From DATMXT01 sp963662765 (lineage in GTDB: Bacteria; Bacillota; Clostridia; Oscillospirales; Feifaniaceae), in contig CAXXUP010000006.1 in assembly GCA_963662765.2 (NCBI GenBank), forward strand, positions 1 through 64,000: a stretch of 64,000 nt of DNA. Direction: 5' to 3'. Positions 15,451 through 24,562 of the stretch are shown one piece after another. The notes beneath the pieces were generated by a model. It was not told where the DNA came from. It ran no database searches and worked only from the letters and a program-made list of their open reading frames with translations. A program made the position numbers and the translations under genes. The first letter of the stretch is position 1, and every line of letters begins with the position of its first letter.

Positions 15451-16047
15451 ATGAACATCGCGTTTTTACTGTTTGATGACTTTGAAACCCTCGACCTGAT
15501 GGGCCCCTGCGAAGTCTTTGGCTTTGTCGAAGGGGTGAAACTGCGCTACTTCTCGGTCGCCGGCGGCCCGGTCAAGGCAAAACAGGGGTATTTCATCCTG
15601 ACCCAGCCGCTTTCCGGCATGGAAGAGGACTCGGTGCTGGTAGTGCCGGGTGGCATGGGAACCAGGGCGCTTGTGGGGGATAAGGATTTCCTCTCGGCAC
15701 TGAAGTCGGCGGCGGAGCGTGCCTCATATGTCCTGACAATCTGTACGGGCTCGGCCATTCTGGCCCGCACCGGACTGCTCGACGGGCTTATGGCCACGTC
15801 CAACAAACGCTCTTACGTGTGGGTAACTGGGCAGGGCCCGGCCGTTCGGTGGCAGCCCTCGGCCCGGTGGGTGGTTGACAGTCGATTTTACACGGCCTCC
15901 GGCGTCTCAGCCGGAACCGACATGGCGCTCGGCTTTGTGGCAGACCGCCTCGGCAAAAATGCGGCCCAGCAAATCGCCCGGATCATGGAGTACACTTGGA
16001 ACGATGACAAGGACAGCGACCCGTTTGCCTTCAAAGGAGAGATATGA
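15451..16047 (+). CDS. DJ-1/PfpI (ThiJ) family protein
   Basis: 198 residues. The nucleophile-elbow cysteine is in VLTICTGSAILA, and the acidic partner is in the N-terminal GPCEVFG segment, as in DJ-1/PfpI glutamine-amidotransferase-like proteins. The start is ATG 15451, six bases after GGAGGA; an in-frame upstream ATG at 15436 lacks a site. The family includes chaperone/deglycase and isonitrile-hydratase-like members; which reaction applies is open. It overlaps the GH26-like lipoprotein gene by four bases (ATGA), so the two are co-translated. Confidence 0.85.
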   Translation: MNIAFLLFDDFETLDLMGPCEVFGFVEGVKLRYFSVAGGPVKAKQGYFILTQPLSGMEEDSVLVVPGGMGTRALVGDKDFLSALKSAAERASYVLTICTGSAILARTGLLDGLMATSNKRSYVWVTGQGPAVRWQPSARWVVDSRFYTASGVSAGTDMALGFVADRLGKNAAQQIARIMEYTWNDDKDSDPFAFKGEI

Positions 16048-18053
16048 AGAATAGAGCGATACTCGGCGTCGCCATGGCGGTGGCGTTTGTCCTTGTCGGG
16101 TGCGAAGCGTCGCCCCCCGACATAGATCCGGCGGCGGTATACTATCAAAATGGCGTTTTGGCTGTGGAGGCACCCGACTTTTCGGGGGATGTCAAAAAAG
16201 TCATGAAGTCGCAGGATGGCAAGGCCGAGACTTTCACAGACTACCCAAAGGGCTACGAGCTGACCTTCCCGGCCGACATGGCCTATGACCTCACGCTGGC
16301 ACAGTATGCCGTCGTCGCAAAACAAGACGGGTTTGCCTGCACCGTTTCGGTCGAACGGTCGCCTTACGCCGATGTCGACGAGTACCTGGACTTCTATCAG
16401 AACCGGTTTTACACAAATGAGCATTTCAGAGAGCAAAACGGCATTGCGCTTTTAGAGGATGCGACGATCGATACTGCCGGGCTCAAAACCCGCATCCTTA
16501 CAATCTCAAAGGAGAACTTCGGCGTTTACACTTACGCCTACCAGTACACCGGCGGCCAAAACTATATGCGGTATCTGTTCCAGTCGGACTCCTTTGACGA
16601 CGACTATGCCGCCGCATGCCGGGCTGTGCTCGATTCTTATAAGGCGGTGCAAAAGTGCGGGGCATCTGTTTCCACCCTCAAGGGGTGGCCTGCCGCAAAC
16701 CCGAATTGGAGCCCTGCGACTGCCGCCCTCTATAAAAAATACCAGACCAAGACCGACATCGACTGGGGCATTTTCGTTGCAGACGTCTATGACACCGGCA
16801 TCAAGGAGACGATTCCTGCTATGGAGGAGAAGATCGGCATCCCCTTCGAGGTCGTTTTGATGTACCGGCAGCTCGGCACTGACGTGCCGGTAGAGGCACT
16901 GCGGGCGGCCCACGACGACGGAAAGATCATCGAGCTCACCATTCAGGTTTCGGCTGCAAACAACGAGGACGTCTACGGGTACACGCCAGTCTTCGACCTG
17001 CTGCAGGGGGGGATGGACGATGACATCCGCCGGCTTGCTGCCCAGATCAAGGACTTCGGACTTCCTATCCTCTTTCGGCTCAACAACGAGATGAACTCCG
17101 ACTGGACAAGCTACTGCGGCGTGGTCACGTTCTCCGACCCCGAGATCTACAAGGCAGTCTGGCGGTATGTCTACGACATGTTCGAAGCCGAGGGGGTCGA
17201 CAACTGCATCTGGGTTTTCAATCCGAATGACAACGATTACCCACCCTCGAACTGGAACAACTTCACGCGGTACTACCCGGGAGACGGCTACGTGCACATG
17301 ATCGGGGTCACGGGGTACAACACGGGTACCTATTATCGGCATGTCACGGGCGAGACCTGGCGGGAGTTCGATGAGATCTACGGCGAGATCGACCGCAAAT
17401 ACAGCCAGTACTTCAACTGGTTTCCCTGGATCATCACCGAGTTCGGCTCCTCCTCGGTCGGGGGAGACAAGGTTCAATGGATCGACAATATGTTCGAGAA
17501 CATCGGAAAGTACGAGAATATTAAGGTGGCGGTCTGGTTCTCCTATGCCGACTTCGACTACAGAGAGGGCAAAAACGGCGCTGTCTCAAGACCCTATTGG
17601 CTTGACGAGACGCCGGATACCCTAGCAGCCTTCGCAAGGGGGAGAGTGAAGCTGAAAGCGCAGGGGGAGAGCTCTTCCTCGCTCTACCCGCAGGGCCCCT
17701 TTGAGGAGACTGAGGCGGCCTGGAGGGGCATTGTGATCGGCCGCTTCAAAAAAGAGGACGTCACCTGGCTTTTAGGAAAGCCGGACAGGCAACAGGGAAA
17801 CACGCTGACCTACGGCGATACCCTCTTTGCGCTGGATGAAGACGGCTATGTCGAAAAGATCGAAATTACAGGCGGAACCAACACAACCGACCTTCGGGGC
17901 CTCAGCGTTGGCGACACAAGGGCCGACGTCGCGGCCAAATTCCCGCAGGCCGGGACCGGCGGAGATGTCGCGATCGTCGCCGTCGAGGGTTCTCCAACGC
18001 TTCAGATCAGCTTTGAAAATGATGTCGTCAAGGTAATCACACTTCATAAGTGA
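16044..18053 (+). CDS. Lipoprotein with GH26-like glycoside hydrolase domain and BamE-like C-terminal repeats
   Basis: 669 residues. Signal peptide with lipobox LVGC (lipidated Cys-20), so the protein is anchored outside the membrane. Residues of about 225-545 resemble a GH26 (mannanase-type) barrel: acid/base candidate Glu-349 in FRLNNEMN and nucleophile candidate Glu-466 in WIITEFG, on the expected strands 4 and 7. The N-terminal 200 residues are an unassigned beta-rich domain. The C-terminal 100 residues hold two similar halves (KEDVTWLLGKPD and GDTRADVAAKFP) that recall SmpA/BamE-like or DUF4309-like folds. Substrate unknown. Co-translated with the DJ-1/PfpI gene and followed by a strong terminator. 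Confidence 0.75.
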   Translation: MKNRAILGVAMAVAFVLVGCEASPPDIDPAAVYYQNGVLAVEAPDFSGDVKKVMKSQDGKAETFTDYPKGYELTFPADMAYDLTLAQYAVVAKQDGFACTVSVERSPYADVDEYLDFYQNRFYTNEHFREQNGIALLEDATIDTAGLKTRILTISKENFGVYTYAYQYTGGQNYMRYLFQSDSFDDDYAAACRAVLDSYKAVQKCGASVSTLKGWPAANPNWSPATAALYKKYQTKTDIDWGIFVADVYDTGIKETIPAMEEKIGIPFEVVLMYRQLGTDVPVEALRAAHDDGKIIELTIQVSAANNEDVYGYTPVFDLLQGGMDDDIRRLAAQIKDFGLPILFRLNNEMNSDWTSYCGVVTFSDPEIYKAVWRYVYDMFEAEGVDNCIWVFNPNDNDYPPSNWNNFTRYYPGDGYVHMIGVTGYNTGTYYRHVTGETWREFDEIYGEIDRKYSQYFNWFPWIITEFGSSSVGGDKVQWIDNMFENIGKYENIKVAVWFSYADFDYREGKNGAVSRPYWLDETPDTLAAFARGRVKLKAQGESSSSLYPQGPFEETEAAWRGIVIGRFKKEDVTWLLGKPDRQQGNTLTYGDTLFALDEDGYVEKIEITGGTNTTDLRGLSVGDTRADVAAKFPQAGTGGDVAIVAVEGSPTLQISFENDVVKVITLHK

Positions 18054-18062
18054 GGTTGATCG

Positions 18063-18107
18063 GACGTGCCGCGAAATGCACCGCATTTCGCGGCATGTCG
18101 CTTGTTT
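18063..18107 (+). terminator. Rho-independent terminator after the GH26-like gene
   Basis: 17-base arms (18063-18079 / 18083-18099, one G-U pair, loop ACC), then a T-rich tail GCTTGTTTT. Confidence 0.8.
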
Positions 18108-18130
18108 TGTCGGGTGTATTATGATAAAAT
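18102..18130 (+). promoter_or_regulatory. Probable miaB promoter
   Basis: TTGTTT (18102-18107), 17-base spacer, TAAAAT (18125-18130). It overlaps the tail of the preceding terminator. Confidence 0.55.
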
Positions 18131-18164
18131 AAAGCGTCATAATGTCATAATAGGGAGTGAAACG

Positions 18165-19505
18165 ATGGAGCATGAAGTGCGCGGCCTGCTGGACGCGGAA
18201 GCGACAGCCACAGGCCGCAGGCGTGGGGCTCTCATCGAGACTTACGGCTGTCAGCAAAACGAGGCCGATTCCGACCGCATGCGGGGCCAACTCGTCGCCA
18301 TGGGCTTTGACCTTGCGGCATCCCGTGAGGACGCCGACTTAATTCTATTCAACACCTGTGCCGTCAGAGAACACGCGGAGCAAAAGCTGCTCGGCAACCT
18401 GGGAGCACTTCGCCACCTGAAAGCCCGCCGGCCGGGGCTTATCATCGCCGTCACCGGCTGCATGATGCAGCAGCCGCATCGGGTGGAGGAGATCATGAAA
18501 AAGTACCGACACGTTGACATTGTGCTGGGTACGAACACATTTTTCAGGCTGCCGGCGGCCGTTTACACGGCTTTGACGGGGGGCGGCCGCACAGCCGATG
18601 TCGATAGCGGCTCTCCCGACATCCCGGAGGACATTCCGGTCAGCCGCGAGTCGGGCATCAGAGCTTGGGTCACCGCCATGTACGGGTGCAACAACTTTTG
18701 TTCCTACTGTGTCGTGCCATACACGAGAGGCAGGGAGCGCAGCAGGTCCCCGGAGCGCATTGAGGAGGAGGTCAGGGACCTCGTCAAAGGCGGCTATAAG
18801 GACATTACACTGCTGGGACAAAACGTCAACTCCTACGGCTGGGGGTTTCCTCAGCTTCTCACCCGGCTTGATGCCATAGAAGGCGACTACCTCGTTCGGT
18901 TCATGACAAGTCATCCCAAAGACGCCACTGCGCAGCTCTTTGAGGCCATGGCTGCCTCCCGGCACGTGGCGCGTCAGCTCCACCTGCCGGTGCAGTCGGG
19001 GAGTGATGCGGTACTTGCGGCAATGAACCGCAGATACACGGCGGAAAAATATATGGGGCTCGTGCAAAAAGCTCGGGAGCTAATGCCCTCCCTCACACTC
19101 TCAAGCGACATCATCGTAGGCTTCCCCGGAGAGACTGAGGCCGACTTTGAAGAAACGCTCGATCTCATCCGCACCGTCCGATTCGATTCGCTTTTCACGT
19201 TCGCCTATTCGGCGAGACGCGGGACAAGAGCCGCCGATATGGAGGGTCAGATTCCCGTCGAAGTCAAAAAGGCGCGGCTCGCCGCTCTCATGGAGGCACA
19301 AAAGTCCATTTCGGCCGAGAAGAATAAGGCGCTTGAGGGAACCGTCCAGCGCGTCCTGGTCATGGGACGGAAGGGTCTGCTCGAGGGGCGCACCGAGGGC
19401 TCAAAGCCATGTTACTTTGAAGGGGACGATGCCCTGATCGGCAGTTTCGTTCCTGTCAAAATCACTACCGGCAAGTCCTTCGTACTATACGGAGAGCTTC
19501 AATAA
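18165..19505 (+). CDS. miaB: tRNA-2-methylthio-N6-dimethylallyladenosine synthase MiaB
   Basis: 446 residues from ATG 18165 (site GGGAGTGA); a longer frame starting at 18066 would run through the terminator and promoter and is rejected. N-terminal UPF0004 domain with the three cysteines in TYGCQQNEAD, FNTCAVRE and VTGCMMQ for the auxiliary 4Fe-4S cluster; radical SAM CxxxCxxC in YGCNNFCSYC; C-terminal TRAM domain (about 375-446). It adds the methylthio group to i6A37 of tRNA. It opens the string miaB-ricA-mutS-mutL-miaA-hfq; miaA, which makes its substrate, is four genes downstream. Confidence 0.96.
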   Translation: MEHEVRGLLDAEATATGRRRGALIETYGCQQNEADSDRMRGQLVAMGFDLAASREDADLILFNTCAVREHAEQKLLGNLGALRHLKARRPGLIIAVTGCMMQQPHRVEEIMKKYRHVDIVLGTNTFFRLPAAVYTALTGGGRTADVDSGSPDIPEDIPVSRESGIRAWVTAMYGCNNFCSYCVVPYTRGRERSRSPERIEEEVRDLVKGGYKDITLLGQNVNSYGWGFPQLLTRLDAIEGDYLVRFMTSHPKDATAQLFEAMAASRHVARQLHLPVQSGSDAVLAAMNRRYTAEKYMGLVQKARELMPSLTLSSDIIVGFPGETEADFEETLDLIRTVRFDSLFTFAYSARRGTRAADMEGQIPVEVKKARLAALMEAQKSISAEKNKALEGTVQRVLVMGRKGLLEGRTEGSKPCYFEGDDALIGSFVPVKITTGKSFVLYGELQ

Positions 19506-19538
19506 AAACCAAAGTAAAAAAAAGAGAGGTACCACAAT

Positions 19539-19934
19539 ATGAGCAATATCACCGATAAGATTCACGCCTTGGGAGAGGCCATTCAAAATGATCCGCGTCA
19601 CATTGCGTGGAAAGCCGCCAAAGAGGCCCAAGAGGCCGACGCCGCCCTTCAGGAGAAAATTTCCCGCTTCGGCTCCGTCCGCGACGAGCTGATGGAGGCC
19701 AACATGGCAGGGAGCCACGACGATGCCAAAATTGCGGCTTTGAGCGACGAGATGAGGGCCATTTACGAAGAGATCATGGCAAATGAATTCATGGCCGCTT
19801 TTTCTGAGGCACAGGAGAGCTTGAATGAGCTTATGGGCGAGATCAACAGTCTTATCCAGTTTTATGTGACGGGCGAAGAGCCCTCTTCCTGCGGTGGCGA
19901 CTGCGCCGGCTGCGGCGGCTGCAGCGGCTTCTAA
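19539..19934 (+). CDS. YlbF/YmcA (RicA/RicF) family protein with Cys-rich tail
   Basis: 131 residues, nearly all helical, with the Com_YlbF-type core (ALGEAIQNDPRHIAWKAAKE). The tail SSCGGDCAGCGGCSGF holds four cysteines. In Bacillus the gene between miaB and mutS is ymcA (ricA), and the YmcA-YlbF-YaaT complex carries Fe-S clusters and affects mRNA maturation by RNase Y, competence and sporulation. Position therefore suggests a RicA orthologue, although YlbF and YmcA are hard to separate by eye. The start ATG 19539 follows AGAGAGG. It is followed by mutS after 42 bases. Confidence 0.8.
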   Translation: MSNITDKIHALGEAIQNDPRHIAWKAAKEAQEADAALQEKISRFGSVRDELMEANMAGSHDDAKIAALSDEMRAIYEEIMANEFMAAFSEAQESLNELMGEINSLIQFYVTGEEPSSCGGDCAGCGGCSGF

Positions 19935-19976
19935 AAATAAAAAAACGCAAGGGGCCTTTAGGTGGGGAGGGACGAC

Positions 19977-22562
19977 ATGGACAAGCTGACGCCGATGATG
20001 CAGCAGTATATGGAAATCAAGGAGCGCAACGCAGATTACATTCTGATGTATCGGCTTGGCGACTTCTACGAGATGTTTTTTGAAGACGCAAAGCTGGCGT
20101 CGGCTGAACTGGACCTAGTCCTGACCGGCCGCGACTGTGGCCAAGATGAGCGGGCCCCCATGTGTGGCGTGCCCTATCACAGCGTCGACGCCTATATTGC
20201 GCGGTTGGTGCAAAAAGGCCACAAGGTGGCCATCTGCGAGCAGATGGAGGACCCGGCTCTTGCCAAAGGGCTTGTGAAGCGCGAAATTGTGCGGCTCATC
20301 ACTCCCGGCACCGTCACGGACGACGGGATGCTCGAGGGCGGAAAAAATAACTATCTCGCCGCCGTCCTGCCGGACGGGGCCGGCTTTGCCGTGGCCTGGG
20401 CCGATGCGTCGACCGGCGAGATTTGCGCCATGCACCTTCATGAGGCGGGGAGAGTCGAGGATGAACTGGGTCGGCTCTCCCCCCGTGAGGTGCTGACAGC
20501 CGGGGCCTTCCCCCTGCCGCAGGGACTAACGGATTTTTGCTCCCGGCAGCTCGGGGCCCTGATGACGGCCTGCGGTGGCGAAAAAGAGGAGCTGGCGGCG
20601 GCCGCTTACGGCAGATACGGGAAGACCGACCTACAAGATCGGGGCATGGATGAAGACGTATGTGCCTGCGTCGGCCTCATTGTGGACTATCTGGAGGAAA
20701 CCCAGCGCACCGGCGAGCTGCGGCTTGGCGAGGTGCGGTTTATTCGGCAGGGCAAGACGGCGGGATTGGACCTTGTCACCCGCCGTAACCTAGAGCTGAC
20801 GGCGACCATTGTGTCGGGAGAAAAGCGGGGTTCGCTGCTTGCGGTGCTCGACCACACAAAAACGGCGCCGGGCGCGAGACTTTTGCGCGCCCGCATCGAG
20901 CAGCCGCTCTGTGACCTCGCCGCCATCAATCGCAGGCTATCGGCAGTCGGCGAGCTCAAGGAGCACCCGCAGCTGCGCGAGAGTTTGAGAAAAATCCTCT
21001 CCGAGGTTTGCGACCTCCAGAGGCTGCTCACCAAAGTGGTCTATAAGACGGCCTCAGCGAGGGAACTTGTCGCCATAGCGGGTACGCTGCGCCGGGTGCC
21101 GGAACTCAAAGAACTGCTTGCTCCCTGTAAGAGCGCTCTCATTGCCGAACACGCCGCCGCACTTGACGCCGTGGAGGAGCTGACAACCCGCGTAGCCGCG
21201 GCTATTGTCGACGACCCGCCCATGACGGTGAGGGAGGGCGGCATGATCCGCCGCGGATACGACCCCGAGACCGACCGTCTCAAGGATTTGCTCGACGGCG
21301 GCCGCGGCCGGCTTGTCGCCATTGAGGCGACCGAGCGGGAGCGCGCCGACATCAGGAACCTCAAAGTATCCTACAACAAGGTCTTCGGCTACTACATAGA
21401 GGTCTCGAAGGGCAATGTCTCCAAAGTGCCGGAAAATTATATTCGCAAACAGACCCTTGTCAACTGCGAGCGGTACATCACCCCCGAGCTCAAAGAGCTC
21501 GAGGGAGAGGTGCTGTCGGCGGGGGACAGGCTTAAAGCGCTCGAGTACGAGCTTTTTTCCGAGGTGCGGGACATGGCGGCGGGCTGCGCACCCCGCGTTG
21601 TGGGGACGGCCGAAGCCTTGGCTGAACTCGACTGCACGGCAGCGCTTGCCGAGGCCGCGCAGCGGTACCGGTACTGTGAGCCTGAAGTCGACATGAGTGA
21701 CCTGATTGATATTAAAGAGGGACGGCATCCCGTCGTTGAACGCCTTCTCTCGGACGCGCTCTTTGTGCCAAATGACACGTTGCTCGACTGCAACAGGGGC
21801 CGCATGGCCATCATCACGGGACCCAACATGGCCGGAAAGTCCACCTATATGCGGCAGACCGCCCTCATTGTGCTCATGGCCCAGATGGGCAGCTTTGTGC
21901 CGGCTGGGGCAGCCCGCATCGGGCTTGTGGATAAGATTTTTACGCGGGTGGGGGCGACCGACAACATCGCGGGCGGCCAATCCACCTTCATGATGGAGAT
22001 GAGCGAGACCGCCCATATTCTCAAAAATGCCACGAAACGCAGCCTCATCATCTTCGACGAGATCGGGCGCGGCACCTCGACCTTCGACGGCATGAGCATA
22101 GCTAGGGCCGTTGTCGAGTATGTGGCAGACGAAAAGCGGCTTGGTGCCAGAACACTCTTTGCCACCCACTACCACGAGCTGACGGCGCTCGAGGGGGCTG
22201 TGGACGGACTTATCAACTACAACATCGCTGTCAAAAAACGGGGGGACGATATCACGTTCCTGCGCAAGATCGTGCGGGGCGCCGCCGACGACAGCTACGG
22301 CATCGAGGTGGCGAAGCTCGCCGGCGTGCCGGAGCCCGTCATCCGCTGTGCAAAGCGGGTGCTGGCCGACCTTGAAAGTGAAAAAAGGCAGGCGACCCCC
22401 AGCACCGCTCCGGCCCCGGAGCAGGAAGCCCAGCTCTCTTTTTCGGCGGGGCCTGCGGGCGAGCTCTGCAAGGAGCTTGCCGCCATCGACGTATCCACCT
22501 TAACGCCCTTAGAGGCGCTTAACCGGCTGTATGAACTGCAGCAGAGGGCAAGTAAATTATGA
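19977..22562 (+). CDS. mutS: DNA mismatch repair protein MutS
   Basis: 861 residues from ATG 19977, six bases after GGGGAGG; the in-frame GTG at 19962 has no site. Mismatch-wedge motif GDFYEMF is at the N-terminus, followed by connector, lever/clamp, and ATPase with Walker A GPNMAGKSTYMRQ and Walker B SLIIFDEIGRGTSTFDG. A P/A-rich linker precedes the C-terminal dimer region. It recognises mismatches and recruits MutL, whose gene starts within its stop codon (ATGA overlap). Confidence 0.97.
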   Translation: MDKLTPMMQQYMEIKERNADYILMYRLGDFYEMFFEDAKLASAELDLVLTGRDCGQDERAPMCGVPYHSVDAYIARLVQKGHKVAICEQMEDPALAKGLVKREIVRLITPGTVTDDGMLEGGKNNYLAAVLPDGAGFAVAWADASTGEICAMHLHEAGRVEDELGRLSPREVLTAGAFPLPQGLTDFCSRQLGALMTACGGEKEELAAAAYGRYGKTDLQDRGMDEDVCACVGLIVDYLEETQRTGELRLGEVRFIRQGKTAGLDLVTRRNLELTATIVSGEKRGSLLAVLDHTKTAPGARLLRARIEQPLCDLAAINRRLSAVGELKEHPQLRESLRKILSEVCDLQRLLTKVVYKTASARELVAIAGTLRRVPELKELLAPCKSALIAEHAAALDAVEELTTRVAAAIVDDPPMTVREGGMIRRGYDPETDRLKDLLDGGRGRLVAIEATERERADIRNLKVSYNKVFGYYIEVSKGNVSKVPENYIRKQTLVNCERYITPELKELEGEVLSAGDRLKALEYELFSEVRDMAAGCAPRVVGTAEALAELDCTAALAEAAQRYRYCEPEVDMSDLIDIKEGRHPVVERLLSDALFVPNDTLLDCNRGRMAIITGPNMAGKSTYMRQTALIVLMAQMGSFVPAGAARIGLVDKIFTRVGATDNIAGGQSTFMMEMSETAHILKNATKRSLIIFDEIGRGTSTFDGMSIARAVVEYVADEKRLGARTLFATHYHELTALEGAVDGLINYNIAVKKRGDDITFLRKIVRGAADDSYGIEVAKLAGVPEPVIRCAKRVLADLESEKRQATPSTAPAPEQEAQLSFSAGPAGELCKELAAIDVSTLTPLEALNRLYELQQRASKL

Positions 22563-24562
22563 ATAAGATCCATGTGCTCGACAAACAGGTTGCAAACCTC
22601 ATTGCGGCCGGTGAAGTCGTCGACCGGCCGGCCTCCATCGTCAAGGAGCTCATCGAAAACTCAGTCGACGCCGGCGCCACTAGCATAACAATCGAAATCC
22701 GTGAGGGCGGAGCGCAGTATCTGCGGGTGACCGACAACGGCTGCGGCATGAACCGCGAGGACGCAAGGCTCTCTTTTGCCCGCCACGCCACATCCAAAGT
22801 CAGACAGGCGGAAGACCTTACAGCCATCGAGACCCTCGGCTTTCGGGGCGAGGCCTTGGCGGCGACGGCCGCTGTCTCCAAAGTGCACCTTCGCACAAGA
22901 GAGCCCTCCGAGGTGGAGGGCACCGAGATTGTCGTCGAGGGCGGCGTTGAAGTCGCCGTAAGCCCCTGCGGCTGTCCGGCGGGCACCACCATCATCGTGC
23001 AGGATCTGTTTTACAACACACCTGCCCGGAGAAAATTCTTGAAAAAAGAGGCGACGGAGGCGGCTACAGTCGGCGCGATGGTCGAAAAGCTGGCCATGGC
23101 AAACCCTGCCGTCGCCTTTGAATACATTAAGGACGGCAAAACCTCCCTGCTGACATCGGGGGGCGATCTGCGCGGGGCCGCAAGGTCGGTCATCGGGCAT
23201 GCCGTTGACGCCATGCTGAAAGTCGATGGCGAGTCGGGGGACCTGCGGGTTACGGGGCTGATTTCCCCGCCCGAGGCCGCCCGGCCAAATCGCGGTGGCC
23301 AGCACTTTTTTGTATGCGGGCGGTATATTCGGTCCCGCACCCTCCAAATTGCGGTCGAGGAGGCCGTGGCAGGCAAAGTGCCGGCGGGCCGCTATCCCGC
23401 CTGTGTCATCGTCATCGATCTGCCGCCGGAACTGGTCGACGTCAACGTCCACCCGCAAAAGCTCGAGGTGCGTTTCGCAAACGAGCGGTCGGTTTTCGAC
23501 GCTGTGTCGGCCTCGGTCCGCTCCGCCTTCGACATAAGGAGCGCCCCGCCCGAACTGCGTCTTGCGGCCTCACGGCAGACCCTTGCGCCGAGTGTTCCTG
23601 CGCCCGCCTCATCGCCTGTCGAGTGGATGCCCTTTACATCGAATGTGCCGCCGTCTGCCGCGGAGCCGGCTTTTACACAAGTCCCATCCCCCTCTCGCAC
23701 ACCGCGGAGCCGGCTTGACATCGATGCCTCCGACTGGGAGTATGTTCCGCCCAAAAAAGCGGAAGATAAGATGGACAGTTCAACGGCATCTACTGCTGCA
23801 CCACAACCCGTCTCGGAAATGAGGCGCCGTCAAGAGGAGACACCTGCTGTATCCCCATGGCGGCAGGAACCTGTTGAAAAGAAAGTAACGCCCGTAAGTG
23901 GAGTGGTTCCGGCAAGCGATGTGATTTCGGCAAGTGATGCAGCTTCTAAAACAGAAGCCGCGGTGCAGCCGGAGGAACAACGCACACTTGACATGCCCCC
24001 CTTTTTCCGGATGGTCGGAGAGCTTTTCCGAACATATTTCATCGTTGAATTCGAGGACGAAGTTTGGCTCGTCGATAAGCACGCCGCGAAAGAACGCATG
24101 CTCTACGAGCAGCTTATTAAAGCGGGCGGTGCCATGCCGCAGCGGCTGATGGAGCCTAAACTGTGTGTTTTGGGCAGAGCCGATGTGGCGGCCGCCATCG
24201 AAGGGGCCGAGGCGCTTGCCGCCTGCGGGCTTGAAGTCGAGGCCTTCGGAGACGATACCCTGCTGGTCCGCTCTTTGCCCATGGGTATTGACGCCGCCTC
24301 CTGCGAGGAGCTTGTCATGGAGCTGTGTGGGCTGCTGCGCGAAGGCAGGCGGGAGCCAACGCCCGAACTCACAAAGCGCATGCTGCACAAGACGGCCTGC
24401 ATCGCCGCCGTCAAAGGCGGGGACCGGGAGAGTCCAAAAGCCGGCGAGGAGATGGTAAGGGAACTCATCGCATCGCCCGAGCTTCGGAGTTGCCCCCATG
24501 GGCGTCCTTGTGTGAAACGGCTGCCGAAGTCCTATTTTGAAAAGGAGTTTTACCGCACATGA
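22559..24562 (+). CDS. mutL: DNA mismatch repair endonuclease MutL
   Basis: 667 residues. GHKL ATPase N-domain with IENSVDAGAT, DNGCGM, and GFRGEAL. A low-complexity linker of about 150 residues (about 345-480) is rich in Pro/Ser/Ala. The C-terminal dimerisation domain carries metal-site elements DKHAAKERMLYE and the terminal CPHGRPCVKRL, matching the DQHAxxERxxYE-type and CPHGRP motifs of endonuclease-competent MutL. Here the first reads DKHA instead of DQHA. It overlaps mutS by four bases and miaA by four bases. Confidence 0.95.
   Translation: MNKIHVLDKQVANLIAAGEVVDRPASIVKELIENSVDAGATSITIEIREGGAQYLRVTDNGCGMNREDARLSFARHATSKVRQAEDLTAIETLGFRGEALAATAAVSKVHLRTREPSEVEGTEIVVEGGVEVAVSPCGCPAGTTIIVQDLFYNTPARRKFLKKEATEAATVGAMVEKLAMANPAVAFEYIKDGKTSLLTSGGDLRGAARSVIGHAVDAMLKVDGESGDLRVTGLISPPEAARPNRGGQHFFVCGRYIRSRTLQIAVEEAVAGKVPAGRYPACVIVIDLPPELVDVNVHPQKLEVRFANERSVFDAVSASVRSAFDIRSAPPELRLAASRQTLAPSVPAPASSPVEWMPFTSNVPPSAAEPAFTQVPSPSRTPRSRLDIDASDWEYVPPKKAEDKMDSSTASTAAPQPVSEMRRRQEETPAVSPWRQEPVEKKVTPVSGVVPASDVISASDAASKTEAAVQPEEQRTLDMPPFFRMVGELFRTYFIVEFEDEVWLVDKHAAKERMLYEQLIKAGGAMPQRLMEPKLCVLGRADVAAAIEGAEALAACGLEVEAFGDDTLLVRSLPMGIDAASCEELVMELCGLLREGRREPTPELTKRMLHKTACIAAVKGGDRESPKAGEEMVRELIASPELRSCPHGRPCVKRLPKSYFEKEFYRT

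Noticed and set aside
18066..18164. N-terminal extension of miaB
   Set aside because: It would translate a terminator and the promoter; ATG 18165 has the ribosome site and family start.
21054..22175. 373-codon open frame antisense to mutS
   Set aside because: Shadow of mutS; no recognisable protein sequence.
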